Position numbers and translations under genes: made by a program. From Amycolatopsis eburnea (GTDB lineage Bacteria; Actinomycetota; Actinomycetes; Mycobacteriales; Pseudonocardiaceae), in the NCBI RefSeq assembly GCF_003937945.1, contig NZ_RSEC01000036.1, positions 868,001 through 932,000 on the forward strand: 64,000 bases of DNA, given 5' to 3'. The notes below the pieces were generated by a model. The model had not been told where the DNA came from and ran no database searches. It was given only the letters and a program-made list of their open reading frames with translations. How positions within the stretch are numbered: the first letter of the stretch is position 1; the number at the start of each line of letters is the position of its first letter. Shown here one piece after another: positions 52,967-61,379 of the stretch.

Positions 52967-54802
52967 ATGGGCCACTACAAGAGCAACGTCCGAGACCTGG
53001 AGTTCAACCTCTTCGAGGTACTCGGCGTACAGGAGCGCCTGGGCAAGGGCGTGCTCGCCGAGTCCGACGAGGAGACCGCCCGCGGGGTGCTGTCCGAGCT
53101 GAACAAGCTCGCGACCGGCCCGCTCGCCGAGTCCTTCGCCGACGCCGACCGCAACCCGCCCGTGTACGACCCGAAGACCTTCAGCGTCAAGATCCCGGAG
53201 TCGTTCAAGAAGAGCTACAAGCAGCTCCTCGACGGCGAGTGGTGGCGCCTCGGCCTGACCAACGACCTCGGCGGCTTCGGGCTGCCCCCGACCGTGCAGT
53301 GGGCGGCGTCCGAGCTCATCCTCGGCGCGAACGCCCCGCTGTTCATGTACATGGCGGGCCCGAACTTCGCCATGATCGTGAACAAGAACGGCACCGAAGA
53401 GCAGAAGCACTGGGCCCAGCTCATGATCGACCGGCAGTGGGGCGCCACCATGGTGCTGACCGAGCCGGACGCCGGCTCCGACGTCGGCGCGGGCCGCACC
53501 AAGGCCACCAAGCAGGAGGACGGCTCCTGGCACATCGACGGCGTGAAGCGGTTCATCACCTCCGCCGAGCACGACATGAGCGAAAACATCATGCACCTGG
53601 TGCTCGCTCGCCCCGAGGGCCCCGGCATCGAGACCAAGCCGGGCACCAAGGGCCTGTCGCTGTTCCTCGTGCCGAAGTTCCACTTCGACTCCAAGACCGG
53701 TGAGCTGGGCGAGCGCAACGGCGCCTACGTCACCAACGTCGAGCACAAGATGGGCATCAAGGCCTCGACGACGTGCGAGCTGACCTTCGGCCAGCACGGC
53801 ACCCCGGCCAAGGGCTGGCTGCTCGGCGAGGTCCACGACGGCATCGCGCAGATGTTCCAGGTCATCGAGTACGCCCGGATGATGGTCGGCACGAAGGCCA
53901 TCGCGACGCTGTCGACCGGCTACCTCAACGCGCTCGAGTACGCCAAGGAGCGCGTCCAGGGCGCCGACCTGCCGAACATGCTGAACAAGACCGCGCCGCG
54001 CGTCACCATCACGCACCACCCGGACGTCCGCCGCTCGCTGATGCTGCAGAAGGCGTACGCCGAGGGCCTGCGCGCGGTGTACCTGTACACGGCGTCGTTC
54101 CAGGACCAGCTGTGGACCGGCGAGGGCGACCAGAAGATCGCGCACGGCGTCAACGACCTGCTGCTGCCGATCGTCAAGGGCGTCGGCTCCGAGCGCGCCA
54201 CCGAGCAGCTCGTGCAGTCGCTGCAGACCCTCGGCGGGTCCGGCTTCCTGCAGGACTACCCGATCGAGCAGTACATCCGCGACGCCAAGATCGACTCGCT
54301 GTACGAGGGCACCACGGCGATCCAGTCGCTGGACTTCTTCTTCCGCAAGATCGTCCGCGACAAGGGCCAGTCGCTGGCCTTCGTCGCCGGCGAGATCACG
54401 AAGTTCATCGAGTCCGAGGCGGGCAACGGCCGGCTCAAGAACGAGCGCGGGCTGCTCAAGCAGGCCCTCGAGGACACCCAGGGCATGCTGGGCTCGCTGA
54501 TCGGCTACCTGACGGCGTCGCAGGAAGACCCGCAGAACATCAACAAGGTCGGCCAGCACACGGTCCGCCTGCTGATGTCGGTCGGCGACCTGCTCGTCGG
54601 CTGGCAGCTGCTCAAGCACGCCGAGGTCGCCATCGGCAAGCTCGACGCGGGCGCGTCCGCCAAGGACGTCCCGTTCTACGAGGGCAAGATCGCCGTGGCG
54701 TCGTTCTTCGCGAAGCAGGTGCTGCCGGAGCTGACCGCCCGCCGCGCCATCGTCGACGCCGCCGACAACGCGCTGATGGAGCTGGACGAAGCCGCTTTCT
54801 GA
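52967..54802 (+). CDS. fadE5: acyl-CoA dehydrogenase, FadE5 type
   Basis: A 611-residue FAD enzyme, the same length as mycobacterial FadE5 and beginning with the same [19 protein letters not shown] opening. FAD/substrate motifs include [19 protein letters not shown] and [13 protein letters not shown]. The catalytic Glu is in [13 protein letters not shown], and [17 protein letters not shown] is conserved. FadE5 accepts a broad range of medium and long acyl-CoAs in beta-oxidation and passes electrons to ETF, hence to EtfD encoded at 28874. ATG start 11 nt after GGAG-like bases. Confidence 0.93.
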   Translation: MGHYKSNVRDLEFNLFEVLGVQERLGKGVLAESDEETARGVLSELNKLATGPLAESFADADRNPPVYDPKTFSVKIPESFKKSYKQLLDGEWWRLGLTNDLGGFGLPPTVQWAASELILGANAPLFMYMAGPNFAMIVNKNGTEEQKHWAQLMIDRQWGATMVLTEPDAGSDVGAGRTKATKQEDGSWHIDGVKRFITSAEHDMSENIMHLVLARPEGPGIETKPGTKGLSLFLVPKFHFDSKTGELGERNGAYVTNVEHKMGIKASTTCELTFGQHGTPAKGWLLGEVHDGIAQMFQVIEYARMMVGTKAIATLSTGYLNALEYAKERVQGADLPNMLNKTAPRVTITHHPDVRRSLMLQKAYAEGLRAVYLYTASFQDQLWTGEGDQKIAHGVNDLLLPIVKGVGSERATEQLVQSLQTLGGSGFLQDYPIEQYIRDAKIDSLYEGTTAIQSLDFFFRKIVRDKGQSLAFVAGEITKFIESEAGNGRLKNERGLLKQALEDTQGMLGSLIGYLTASQEDPQNINKVGQHTVRLLMSVGDLLVGWQLLKHAEVAIGKLDAGASAKDVPFYEGKIAVASFFAKQVLPELTARRAIVDAADNALMELDEAAF

Positions 54803-54808
54803 TGGTCA

Positions 54809-54846
54809 CGAAATGGGCTCTCCCCGGGCGGGGAGGGCCCATTTCG
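54809..54846. terminator. long hairpin after fadE5
   Basis: A 17-bp stem (CGAAATGGGCTCTCCCC with its complement, one mismatch) and a GGGC loop begin 7 nt after the stop codon. No T-run follows. Confidence 0.85.
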
Positions 54847-54929
54847 CGTTTCAGGCCCGAGTAGGGCGGGCACTCCGCTCACCGAGTCCGACGGACGCCT
54901 GGTCCGCGGATCCTTGAGAGGAGAAAGTG

Positions 54930-55205
54930 ATGACTGTCGCCGGCATCGTCAGCGCACTCATCGTCGGGCTGATCATCGGTGTGCTGGGTCGTCTCGTCGC
55001 TCCCGGCAAGCAGAGCATCCCGATCTGGCTGACCATCGTGATCGGTATCGTCGCCGCCTTCATCGGCACGGCCATCGCGCGCGGTCTCGGGTACGCCGAC
55101 ACCAACGGCATCGACTGGCTGGAGATCCTGACCCAGGTCGTCCTCGCCGCCATCGGCGTGAGCATCGCCGCCGGCGCGTACGGCCGCCGAGGCGTCACCA
55201 GGTAA
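54930..55205 (+). CDS. GlsB/YeaQ/YmgE family stress membrane protein, copy 1
   Basis: A 91-residue protein with three membrane helices and the glycine-zipper pattern of transglycosylase-associated proteins: GIVSALIVGLIIGVLGRLVAPGKQSIP, WLTIVIGIVAAFIGTAIA and TQVVLAAIGVSIAAGAY. Function is unknown; family members are often stress-induced. ATG 54930 with GGAG 6 nt upstream is preferred over the adjoining GTG. A closely similar gene follows at 55349. Confidence 0.9.
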   Translation: MTVAGIVSALIVGLIIGVLGRLVAPGKQSIPIWLTIVIGIVAAFIGTAIARGLGYADTNGIDWLEILTQVVLAAIGVSIAAGAYGRRGVTR

Positions 55206-55219
55206 CCCCGTCCCAGGCC

Positions 55220-55266
55220 GATCCGGCCCGGTTCGCCGTCGGGGGCGAACCGGGCCGGATCCTTTT
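55220..55266 (+). terminator. strong intrinsic terminator between the tandem GlsB-type genes
   Basis: A perfect 18-bp stem (GATCCGGCCCGGTTCGCC and its complement), a 6-nt loop and a CTTTT tail. It implies that the second copy has its own promoter. Confidence 0.95.
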
Positions 55267-55348
55267 CTCACCCATCGGGGGGTCTCCGGGGGCGAGGCAA
55301 CGGGATCGGTGCGACGGTAGCTCTCATCGCCTACCCGAGGAGGCAACC

Positions 55349-55642
55349 GTGCTCGGCGGACTTTGGGGCATCATCTCGACGATCATCGTGGGCCTGATCC
55401 TGGGCGTGCTCGGCCGCTTGTTCGCGCCGGGCGACCAGAAGATCCCGATCTGGCTGACGATCGTCGTCGGCATCGTCGCGGCGTTCATCGGCAACTGGCT
55501 CGCCGGCGTGTTCGGCGTCCGCGACACCGCCGGCATCGACTGGATCCGGCACATCTTCCAGATCGTCGCGGCCGTCGTCGGCGTCATCGCGGCCTCGGCG
55601 ATCTACGCGAAGGTCAAGGGCGGCAACCGCACTACCGCCTGA
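55349..55642 (+). CDS. GlsB/YeaQ/YmgE family stress membrane protein, copy 2
   Basis: A 97-residue paralogue of the preceding gene: GIISTIIVGLILGVLGRLFAPGDQKIP, WLTIVVGIVAAFIGNWLAGVFG and FQIVAAVVGVIAASAIYAKV. It starts at GTG 55349 with GAGGAGG upstream. The first 50 residues are nearly the same as copy 1 and the loop before the last helix differs. Its 3' end overlaps the convergent MFS gene by 11 nt. Confidence 0.9.
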   Translation: MLGGLWGIISTIIVGLILGVLGRLFAPGDQKIPIWLTIVVGIVAAFIGNWLAGVFGVRDTAGIDWIRHIFQIVAAVVGVIAASAIYAKVKGGNRTTA

Positions 55643-57011
55643 CGGCCAGGCCTGCGCCGACGAGCAGCAGCGCGGCGGCGCAGGCCATCGCCGTGGTGAG
55701 CGCGGACGCGGACGACGTCACGGCCAGGGTCAGGAACAGGCTGCCGAACGTGGCCACGCCGACGACCTGACCCAGCTGCAGCGTGGTGGTCAGCAGACCG
55801 CTGACGTCCGCCGCGCGCTCGAGCGGGACGTGCGTCAGCGCGTTCGCCATCAGGGAGCCGAACGCGGGCCCCATCGACAGCCCGAACAGCAGCAGGGCCA
55901 CGAAGAACAGCGTCCCGCCGTCCCGGCCGAGCCCGAGCAACGCGTAGGCGACCGCGGATCCCACGTAGCCGCACGGCGTCAGCCAGGCGTGCACCCGCCC
56001 CGGCAGCCGGTTCCAGAAGAACCCGCAGAGGCCGAAGACGATGCCGCCGGGTGCCATCGCCAGGCCGGCGGCCATCGCCGTCTTGCCGAGGCCCGACTGC
56101 AGGTGCAGGGACACGCAGAAGAGGAAGCCGCCGTAGGAGGCGACGCCCGCGGCGAGCGTGGCCAGTCCCGGTGCGACACCACGGATCCTGAGCACGGTCA
56201 GGTCGACGAGCGGGTCGCGCACGCGGCGTTCCACGACCACGAACAGCACGGCCAGCAGCAGGCCCGCGGCGATCGAGCCGTACGTCCAGGCGGGCCAGCC
56301 GGTTTCGTGCCCGAGCACCAGCGGCAGCACGACGAGCACCACCGACGGCACGGCGATCGCGAGCCCGGCGAGGTCGAGCTTGCGGCCCGCCTTCGCGCCG
56401 CCGCCGGGCACCACCTTGACGGCGAGCACGGCCACGAGCACGCCGATCGGCACGTTCACCAGGAAGATCGGCCGCCAGCCGGCGCCGAACAGGTCCGCGC
56501 CGACGAGCACCCCGCCGAGCACCTGACCGGCCACGAAGGCGACCGAGATGACCGCGGTGTACGCGCTGAGCGCCTTGGCCCGCGCGGCACCGGTGAACCG
56601 CGCCTGGATGAGGCTGATGACCTGCGGCATCATCAGCGCGGCGCCCGCGCCCTGGGCGATCCGGGCGACGATGAGGACGGTTTCGCCCGGTGCCAGGCCG
56701 CAGAGCGCGGAGCAGGCGGTGAAGGCGACCGTGCCGAGGACGAACAGCTTGCGCCGCCCGTACAGCTCGCCGAGGCGGGCGCCGGTGATCAGCAGCATCG
56801 CGTAACCCACGGTGTAGCCGGAGACGACGAGCTGCAGTGCGGCGCCGGAAGCGCCGAGGTCGGTGCGGATGTAGGTCATGGCGACGTTCACGACGGTGAC
56901 GTCGAGCAGCGCCATGAACTGGCCGAGCAGCAGGACGGCCAGCATGAACCACGGCCGCCGGTCCGGCCGGGCTTCCCGGTCCGAGGCCGGGGCAGAGGTG
57001 GTCAGAGTCAT
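55632..57011 (-). CDS. DHA2-type MFS multidrug exporter
   Basis: A 459-residue transporter with about 14 membrane segments. DHA2 family marks are LDVTVVNVAMTYIRTDLGAS in helix 1 (motif D1), GARLGELYGRRKLFVLG (motif A) and GAALMMPQVISLI with VAFVAGQVLGGVLVG (motif C). It exports drugs in exchange for protons. ATG 57011 is chosen with GGAG just upstream. It is divergent from an XRE/MmyB regulator with 114 nt between starts, the usual regulator-pump layout. Confidence 0.92.
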   Translation of the reverse strand: MTLTTSAPASDREARPDRRPWFMLAVLLLGQFMALLDVTVVNVAMTYIRTDLGASGAALQLVVSGYTVGYAMLLITGARLGELYGRRKLFVLGTVAFTACSALCGLAPGETVLIVARIAQGAGAALMMPQVISLIQARFTGAARAKALSAYTAVISVAFVAGQVLGGVLVGADLFGAGWRPIFLVNVPIGVLVAVLAVKVVPGGGAKAGRKLDLAGLAIAVPSVVLVVLPLVLGHETGWPAWTYGSIAAGLLLAVLFVVVERRVRDPLVDLTVLRIRGVAPGLATLAAGVASYGGFLFCVSLHLQSGLGKTAMAAGLAMAPGGIVFGLCGFFWNRLPGRVHAWLTPCGYVGSAVAYALLGLGRDGGTLFFVALLLFGLSMGPAFGSLMANALTHVPLERAADVSGLLTTTLQLGQVVGVATFGSLFLTLAVTSSASALTTAMACAAALLLVGAGLAVRR

Positions 57012-57074
57012 GGCTCCGAGCCTGCTTTTCGCGGCCTGAGCGGGGAGAGAGCCTGCTGGTGCTGGTGCTGTGAG

Positions 57075-57093
57075 TACCCGGCTCGGCCGCTGA
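57075..57093. promoter_or_regulatory. inverted repeat between the XRE regulator and MFS pump
   Basis: CGGCTC (57075-57080) and GAGCCG (57088-57093) with a 7-nt spacer lie midway between the divergent starts. Candidate operator for the MmyB-type regulator. Confidence 0.35.
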
Positions 57094-57125
57094 GCCGTCC
57101 AAAACTGTCGTACCCCTCGGGCACC

Positions 57126-57974
57126 ATGTCCCGCATGACCCAGACGCAGGTCCACGCGAACCGCCGGGAGGAACTCGGCCAGTTCCTCAAGGCGTGCCGG
57201 GCGCGGATTGGCCCGGCGGAGGTCGGCCTCCCGCCCGGCCCGCGCCGTCGGCTCAGCGGGTTGCGCCGCGAGGAGGTGGCGCTGCTCGCCGGTGTCGGCG
57301 TCACCTGGTACACGTGGCTCGAACAGGGGCGGCCGATCAACGCGAGTTCCCAGGTGCTCGACGCGGTGGCGCGCACGCTGCGGCTCGACCACCCCGAGCG
57401 GGAGCACCTGTACCGGCTCGCGGAGCTGACGCCGTCCCGGCTGCCGTCGGCGGCCGAGGTGGTGCCGGACGCGGTGCGCGAGGTGCTGCGCGCACTCGAC
57501 CCGCTGCCCGCCACGGTCGTCAACGGCCGGTTCGACGTGCTGGAGTCGAACGCGGCGCAGGAGGAGATGTTCTGGGAGTGGCACAGCATGCCGTGCCTGC
57601 ACAAGAACCTGCTGTGGTGCTGCGTGACCGAGCCGAACGCGCGGCGGTTCCTGCTGAACTACGACGAGGAGGTGCCCCACATGGTCGCGCGGATGCGCGC
57701 CGAGTACGGCAGGCACGTCGGCGATCCGACCTGGGAAGAGGACATCCGCCGGCTGTCCGCGCTGAGCCCGGAGTTCGTCGAGCTGTGGGCGCGGCACGAG
57801 GTGGCCGAACCGCGGGCGCGGCTGCGGCGGATGGACCACCCGCGGGCCGGGCGGCTGAACCTCCGGCTCACCGAGCTGGCGGTGTCCGAAGCGCCGGGGC
57901 TGCGGATCCAGGTGTCCACTCCGGACGACGCGGCGACGTGGGCGCTGCTGCCCTCGACCAGGCGGTCGTCGTGA
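57126..57974 (+). CDS. XRE-family regulator with MmyB-like ligand domain
   Basis: 282 residues. An N-terminal HTH (about 40-95, RRLSGLRREEVALLAGVGVTWYTWLEQGRPINAS) is followed by a MmyB-like/MLTR sensor domain (about 105-275, GRFDVLESNAAQEEMF, NARRFLLNYDEEVPHMVARMR). This fold can bind fatty-acid-like ligands. ATG 57126 is the first start after the promoter; ATG 57135 is an alternative. It is probably a regulator of the divergent MFS gene. It is fused by GTGA overlap to a leucine-rich-repeat gene, an unusual partner. Confidence 0.92.
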   Translation: MSRMTQTQVHANRREELGQFLKACRARIGPAEVGLPPGPRRRLSGLRREEVALLAGVGVTWYTWLEQGRPINASSQVLDAVARTLRLDHPEREHLYRLAELTPSRLPSAAEVVPDAVREVLRALDPLPATVVNGRFDVLESNAAQEEMFWEWHSMPCLHKNLLWCCVTEPNARRFLLNYDEEVPHMVARMRAEYGRHVGDPTWEEDIRRLSALSPEFVELWARHEVAEPRARLRRMDHPRAGRLNLRLTELAVSEAPGLRIQVSTPDDAATWALLPSTRRSS

Positions 57975-58678
57975 CGGCTCTCGACCTCAGCGACCGGGGG
58001 CTCACGTCGGTGCCCGCGCTGCCACCCGGCCTGACCCGGCTCGACCTGTACAAGAACGCGCTCACGGAGGTGCCCGCGTCGCTGTGGTCGCAGACCGGGC
58101 TGCGCGTGCTGAACCTGGCGGCGAACCGGATTTCCGCGCTGCCGCCGGGGATTTCGGCGCTCGAGTCGGTGCACACGCTCGACCTGGCGCACAACCTGTT
58201 CGACTCGCTGCCGGACGAGCTGGGCGACCTGGCCGGGCTCACGGAATACCTGTACGTCAGTGACAACCGGCTCACGGAGTTCCCGGCGGCGTGGTGCCGG
58301 TTGGGCAGGTTGCGGTACCTGGGCTGCACGGACAACCGGCTCACGGCGTTGCCCGCCGACCTGTCGGGGTTCGCGTCCCTGCGCGAACTCCGGCTGTACC
58401 GCAACGAGCTGACCGCGTTGCCGGAGTCGATCGGCAGCCTCGGGGCGTTGCGGGAGCTGCACCTGCGGGGCAACCGGCTGACTTCGGTGCCGTCGTCGAT
58501 CGGTTCGCTGAGCGAGCTGCGTCAGCTCGACCTGCGGGAGAACGCGCTGGTCTCGCTGCCGGCGTCGATCGCCCGGCTGTCCAAATTGGACAAGCTGGAT
58601 CTGCGCTGGAACAAGCACTTCCGGGAGCCGGCCTGGTTGCGCGACTTCGAGGAGGCGGGGTGCATGGTCCTTCGCTGA
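57971..58678 (+). CDS. leucine-rich repeat protein
   Basis: A 235-residue protein made almost wholly of LRRs of about 23 residues: LTRLDLYKNALTEVPASL, LRVLNLAANRISALPPGI, VHTLDLAHNLFDSLPDEL, LRELRLYRNELTALPESI, LRELHLRGNRLTSVPSSI and LRQLDLRENALVSLPASI. These are of the bacterial S/T or IRREKO-like L-x-x-L-P type. There is no signal peptide, membrane segment or catalytic domain. It probably serves as a cytoplasmic protein-binding scaffold. GTG start overlapping the XRE stop by 4 nt. Confidence 0.92.
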   Translation: MTALDLSDRGLTSVPALPPGLTRLDLYKNALTEVPASLWSQTGLRVLNLAANRISALPPGISALESVHTLDLAHNLFDSLPDELGDLAGLTEYLYVSDNRLTEFPAAWCRLGRLRYLGCTDNRLTALPADLSGFASLRELRLYRNELTALPESIGSLGALRELHLRGNRLTSVPSSIGSLSELRQLDLRENALVSLPASIARLSKLDKLDLRWNKHFREPAWLRDFEEAGCMVLR

Positions 58679-58682
58679 CAAC

Positions 58683-61016
58683 TCAACAGAGAACGGTCGG
58701 GCGCGGACCGTAGGTCGCCGTGTGCGACGTCCGGCGGACTTCGGCTCCGCTGGCGGCGTCGTAGAGCACGCGCGTGTCGGTGACGCTGAAGCCGGGTGAG
58801 CCGATCGACGGCTGGCACGGGCCGGGCGTGCCGGAGCCGAACTGGACCGGCGGCGGGGCACCGGGTGTCTGGGCTCCGGTCTGGCCTTCGACGCGGTAGT
58901 GCCGGGTGCCCCAGATCCGGACGGTCACCGAGTCGCCGGAAACGACGGCCTGGATGGCGATCCCGGTGGGCGCGTCGTTGGTCAGCTTGAGCTCGACGGG
59001 ACTGCCGTCGGCGTTGACGGCCTTGGCGTCGCGGCCGGCGGGGTAGCGGTCGAGGTACTGGTCGTGCTCGAGGTGACCGGCGTCGGTCAGGCCGGCGAGG
59101 TAGCCCGCGTTGTACAAAGTGGACGCCAGCTGCGAGACGCCACCACCGACGACGGTGGCGCCGGTGCCGTCCTCGCCGACGGGCGCGGGCACGTAGCCGT
59201 TGTCCGCGGTGCGCGGGCCGGAGCGGCCGCCGAGGCTGAACGTCTCGCCGGGCTTGACGATGGCGCCGGAAACGCGATCGGCCAGCGTCCGGTTGTTCGT
59301 CGCGGCCGGCCCGGCGAGGCCACCGGTGGTGAACTCGCCGATGACCTCCTTGATGCCGAGCGCACTGGCGGCGTCGGTGGTCACGCCGGGCTTCGACGCG
59401 CTGTAGACGACGGGGAGGTCGCGCCCGTCGGTCTTCTTCAGCACGTCGATGAGCGGCAGGAAGGTCTTCTCCCAGTTGACCTTCCGGGCGTCCTCGGAGG
59501 GCTCGACGGCCGGTTGGTCGCCGGTGAAGACGATCTGCGCGTCCTTGCCGTCAGTCTCGGTGCCGGCGAGGGGCTCCTTGAGCGCGCCCTGCAGCTTGCC
59601 CTGGTCGATGCGCACCTCGACGGCCCCGCCCTCGACCGCGGCGAACTGGAACGACGCGGCGATGGCGTCGGGCTTGAGCGGCACGTCCTTGCCCTGCCCG
59701 TGCACGACAACGGGCTTGGCGACCGCGGGCACGACGATCTGCTGGTAGGCCGCCTGCACCCCGGCCGCGGTCGCCTTGACCGGCGTGATCGCCATCGCCA
59801 GCCGGACCCCGCCGGGGTCCAGCCAGTGCTCGGTGACGGCGTGCACGGCCCCGGCCAGGTCGAGCAGCTGCTGCCCTTGCCGCGGCAGGACGGGGTAGGG
59901 GTCGACGCCACCGTCGCTGCCCGGAACCGGCCGGAACCCGACCGCCCCTTCGGTGGCCGGGTGGTCGAGCCTGCCCTGGGCGAGCTGCCGCACGGCCTCG
60001 GTGATCTGCCGTTCATCGGTGCGCGTGGCGACCCCGACCTCGCGGCTGCTGAAGAACGACATGATCCGCGTGATCGGACTGAGCGGCTGGTGCCCGGCGA
60101 GCCCGAGGGTGTTCGGCCAGTCGAGCCCCAGCCCCGACCGCGACGGCACGAGCTCGGCTTGGACATCGCCCCCGTGCACGACAACGGGCCGGATCAGCCG
60201 AGGCTCGAGCTCCCGGCGCAGCTTGGCTTCGGCATCGGCATGGCTGAGCCCCCCGACTTCGATCCCGGCGACGGTCACCCCGCGCGGAACGTCCCCGGCG
60301 CTGACGATCAGGTCGATCGCGTAGAGGATGACGAACAACCCGAGCGCGAGCCCGATGGCCATCATGGTGCGCGCGACACCCTTGCGCAGCTTCCGCGCGG
60401 GAGTCTCGGGCGGGGGCGGGAGAACGGGGGTTTCGAGGAGTTCGCCGAGGAGGTCATCGGCGAAGAGATCGGTGGTGCCGACGGCGGGCTCAGCCACCTC
60501 CGCCTCCGGCCCGCCGACGACCACAGCTTCCGCCGCGGCCGGCTCGGGCCCCGGCTCGACTTCGGCGGGCTCGGCCGCAGCCGCGGGGGCGGGCTCCGGC
60601 GCGACCTCGGTAGCCAGCTCGGCGGGCTGGACCTCAACCGCAGGCTCGAGCCCCGGAGCGACCTCGGTAGCCGGCTCGGCGGGCTGGACCTCAACCGCAG
60701 GCTCGGGGCCAGGCGCAGCCTCGGCGTCCGGCGCGACCTCCGTAGGCGGCTCGGCAGCCTCGGGCTCCTGCGCGGCGCTCGCGACCGGCGCCACCTCGGT
60801 GACCGGCTCAGCCCGCTCGACTTCGGCCCCCGCCGCAGACTCCTGCGCGGCCTCGGCGGGCGGCTCGGCAGCCTCGGGCACCTGAGAGGCGTCCGCGACC
60901 GGCGCCACTTCGGCGGGCGGCTCAGCGCGCTCGATCTCGGCGGCAGGCTCGGCAGGCGGCGTCGCGCGCTCCGGTTCGAGCGTTTCCGCGCGCTCGGTCA
61001 CCTCTTCGTCTGCCAC
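58683..61016 (-). CDS. VanW-domain membrane protein with long Pro/Ala/Glu N-terminal tail
   Basis: 777 residues. The first 190 are a Pro/Ala/Glu/Val tail of near-repeats (EVQPAEPATEVAPG type). One membrane helix follows (MMAIGLALGLFVILYAIDLI, about 215-235), then two peptidoglycan-binding-like domains (about 245-560) and a VanW domain (about 580-720, FSLGGRSGPRTADNGYVPAP, GGGVSQLASTLYNAGYLAGL). VanW-like proteins of Gram-positives are envelope proteins of uncertain role near vancomycin genes. GTG start with GGAGGG upstream. It is third in an operon after the GroES-like gene. Confidence 0.88.
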   Translation of the reverse strand: MADEEVTERAETLEPERATPPAEPAAEIERAEPPAEVAPVADASQVPEAAEPPAEAAQESAAGAEVERAEPVTEVAPVASAAQEPEAAEPPTEVAPDAEAAPGPEPAVEVQPAEPATEVAPGLEPAVEVQPAELATEVAPEPAPAAAAEPAEVEPGPEPAAAEAVVVGGPEAEVAEPAVGTTDLFADDLLGELLETPVLPPPPETPARKLRKGVARTMMAIGLALGLFVILYAIDLIVSAGDVPRGVTVAGIEVGGLSHADAEAKLRRELEPRLIRPVVVHGGDVQAELVPSRSGLGLDWPNTLGLAGHQPLSPITRIMSFFSSREVGVATRTDERQITEAVRQLAQGRLDHPATEGAVGFRPVPGSDGGVDPYPVLPRQGQQLLDLAGAVHAVTEHWLDPGGVRLAMAITPVKATAAGVQAAYQQIVVPAVAKPVVVHGQGKDVPLKPDAIAASFQFAAVEGGAVEVRIDQGKLQGALKEPLAGTETDGKDAQIVFTGDQPAVEPSEDARKVNWEKTFLPLIDVLKKTDGRDLPVVYSASKPGVTTDAASALGIKEVIGEFTTGGLAGPAATNNRTLADRVSGAIVKPGETFSLGGRSGPRTADNGYVPAPVGEDGTGATVVGGGVSQLASTLYNAGYLAGLTDAGHLEHDQYLDRYPAGRDAKAVNADGSPVELKLTNDAPTGIAIQAVVSGDSVTVRIWGTRHYRVEGQTGAQTPGAPPPVQFGSGTPGPCQPSIGSPGFSVTDTRVLYDAASGAEVRRTSHTATYGPRPTVLC

Positions 61017-61045
61017 GCCCTCGCCCTCCGCGGGACCCGACTCGC

Positions 61046-61378
61046 CTACAGGTAGAGCCCCGTGCCGTGCTCGGTTCGCTCGGTGGCGACCGCGTGGATG
61101 TCGCGTTCGCGCATCACCAGGTGCCCTTCGCCCTGGATTTCGACCTCGAGCTGGTCTTCCGGGTTGAAGAGCACGCGGTCGCCGGTCTTGACGTTGCGTA
61201 CGCTGTTGCCCACGCCCAGCACGTCGCCCCAGGCGAGCCTGCGTGCGACCTGCGCCGTGGCGGGGATCACGATGCCGCCGCTGCTGCGGCGCTCGCCTTC
61301 CTCGGGGGACAGCCGGACGAGGACGCGGTCGTGCAGCATCTGGATCTCGAGTTTCGCCCCGTCAGACACGGCCTGCAT
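61046..61378 (-). CDS. GroES-like co-chaperonin family protein, without GroEL neighbour
   Basis: A 110-residue chaperonin-10 fold: MLHDRVLVRLSPEEGERRSSGGIVIP, with the I-V-I mobile-loop tripeptide after GG, then GDVLGVGNSVRNVKTGDRVLFNPEDQLEVEI. No groEL lies in the window. The sequence differs from main actinobacterial GroES. It starts one base after the stop of the thioredoxin/NHL gene (TAA-C-ATG) and 29 nt before VanW, so it sits inside an envelope-type operon. It could act as an alternative cap for one of the GroEL paralogues or have left chaperonin function. Confidence 0.85.
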   Translation of the reverse strand: MQAVSDGAKLEIQMLHDRVLVRLSPEEGERRSSGGIVIPATAQVARRLAWGDVLGVGNSVRNVKTGDRVLFNPEDQLEVEIQGEGHLVMRERDIHAVATERTEHGTGLYL

Positions 61379-61379
61379 G

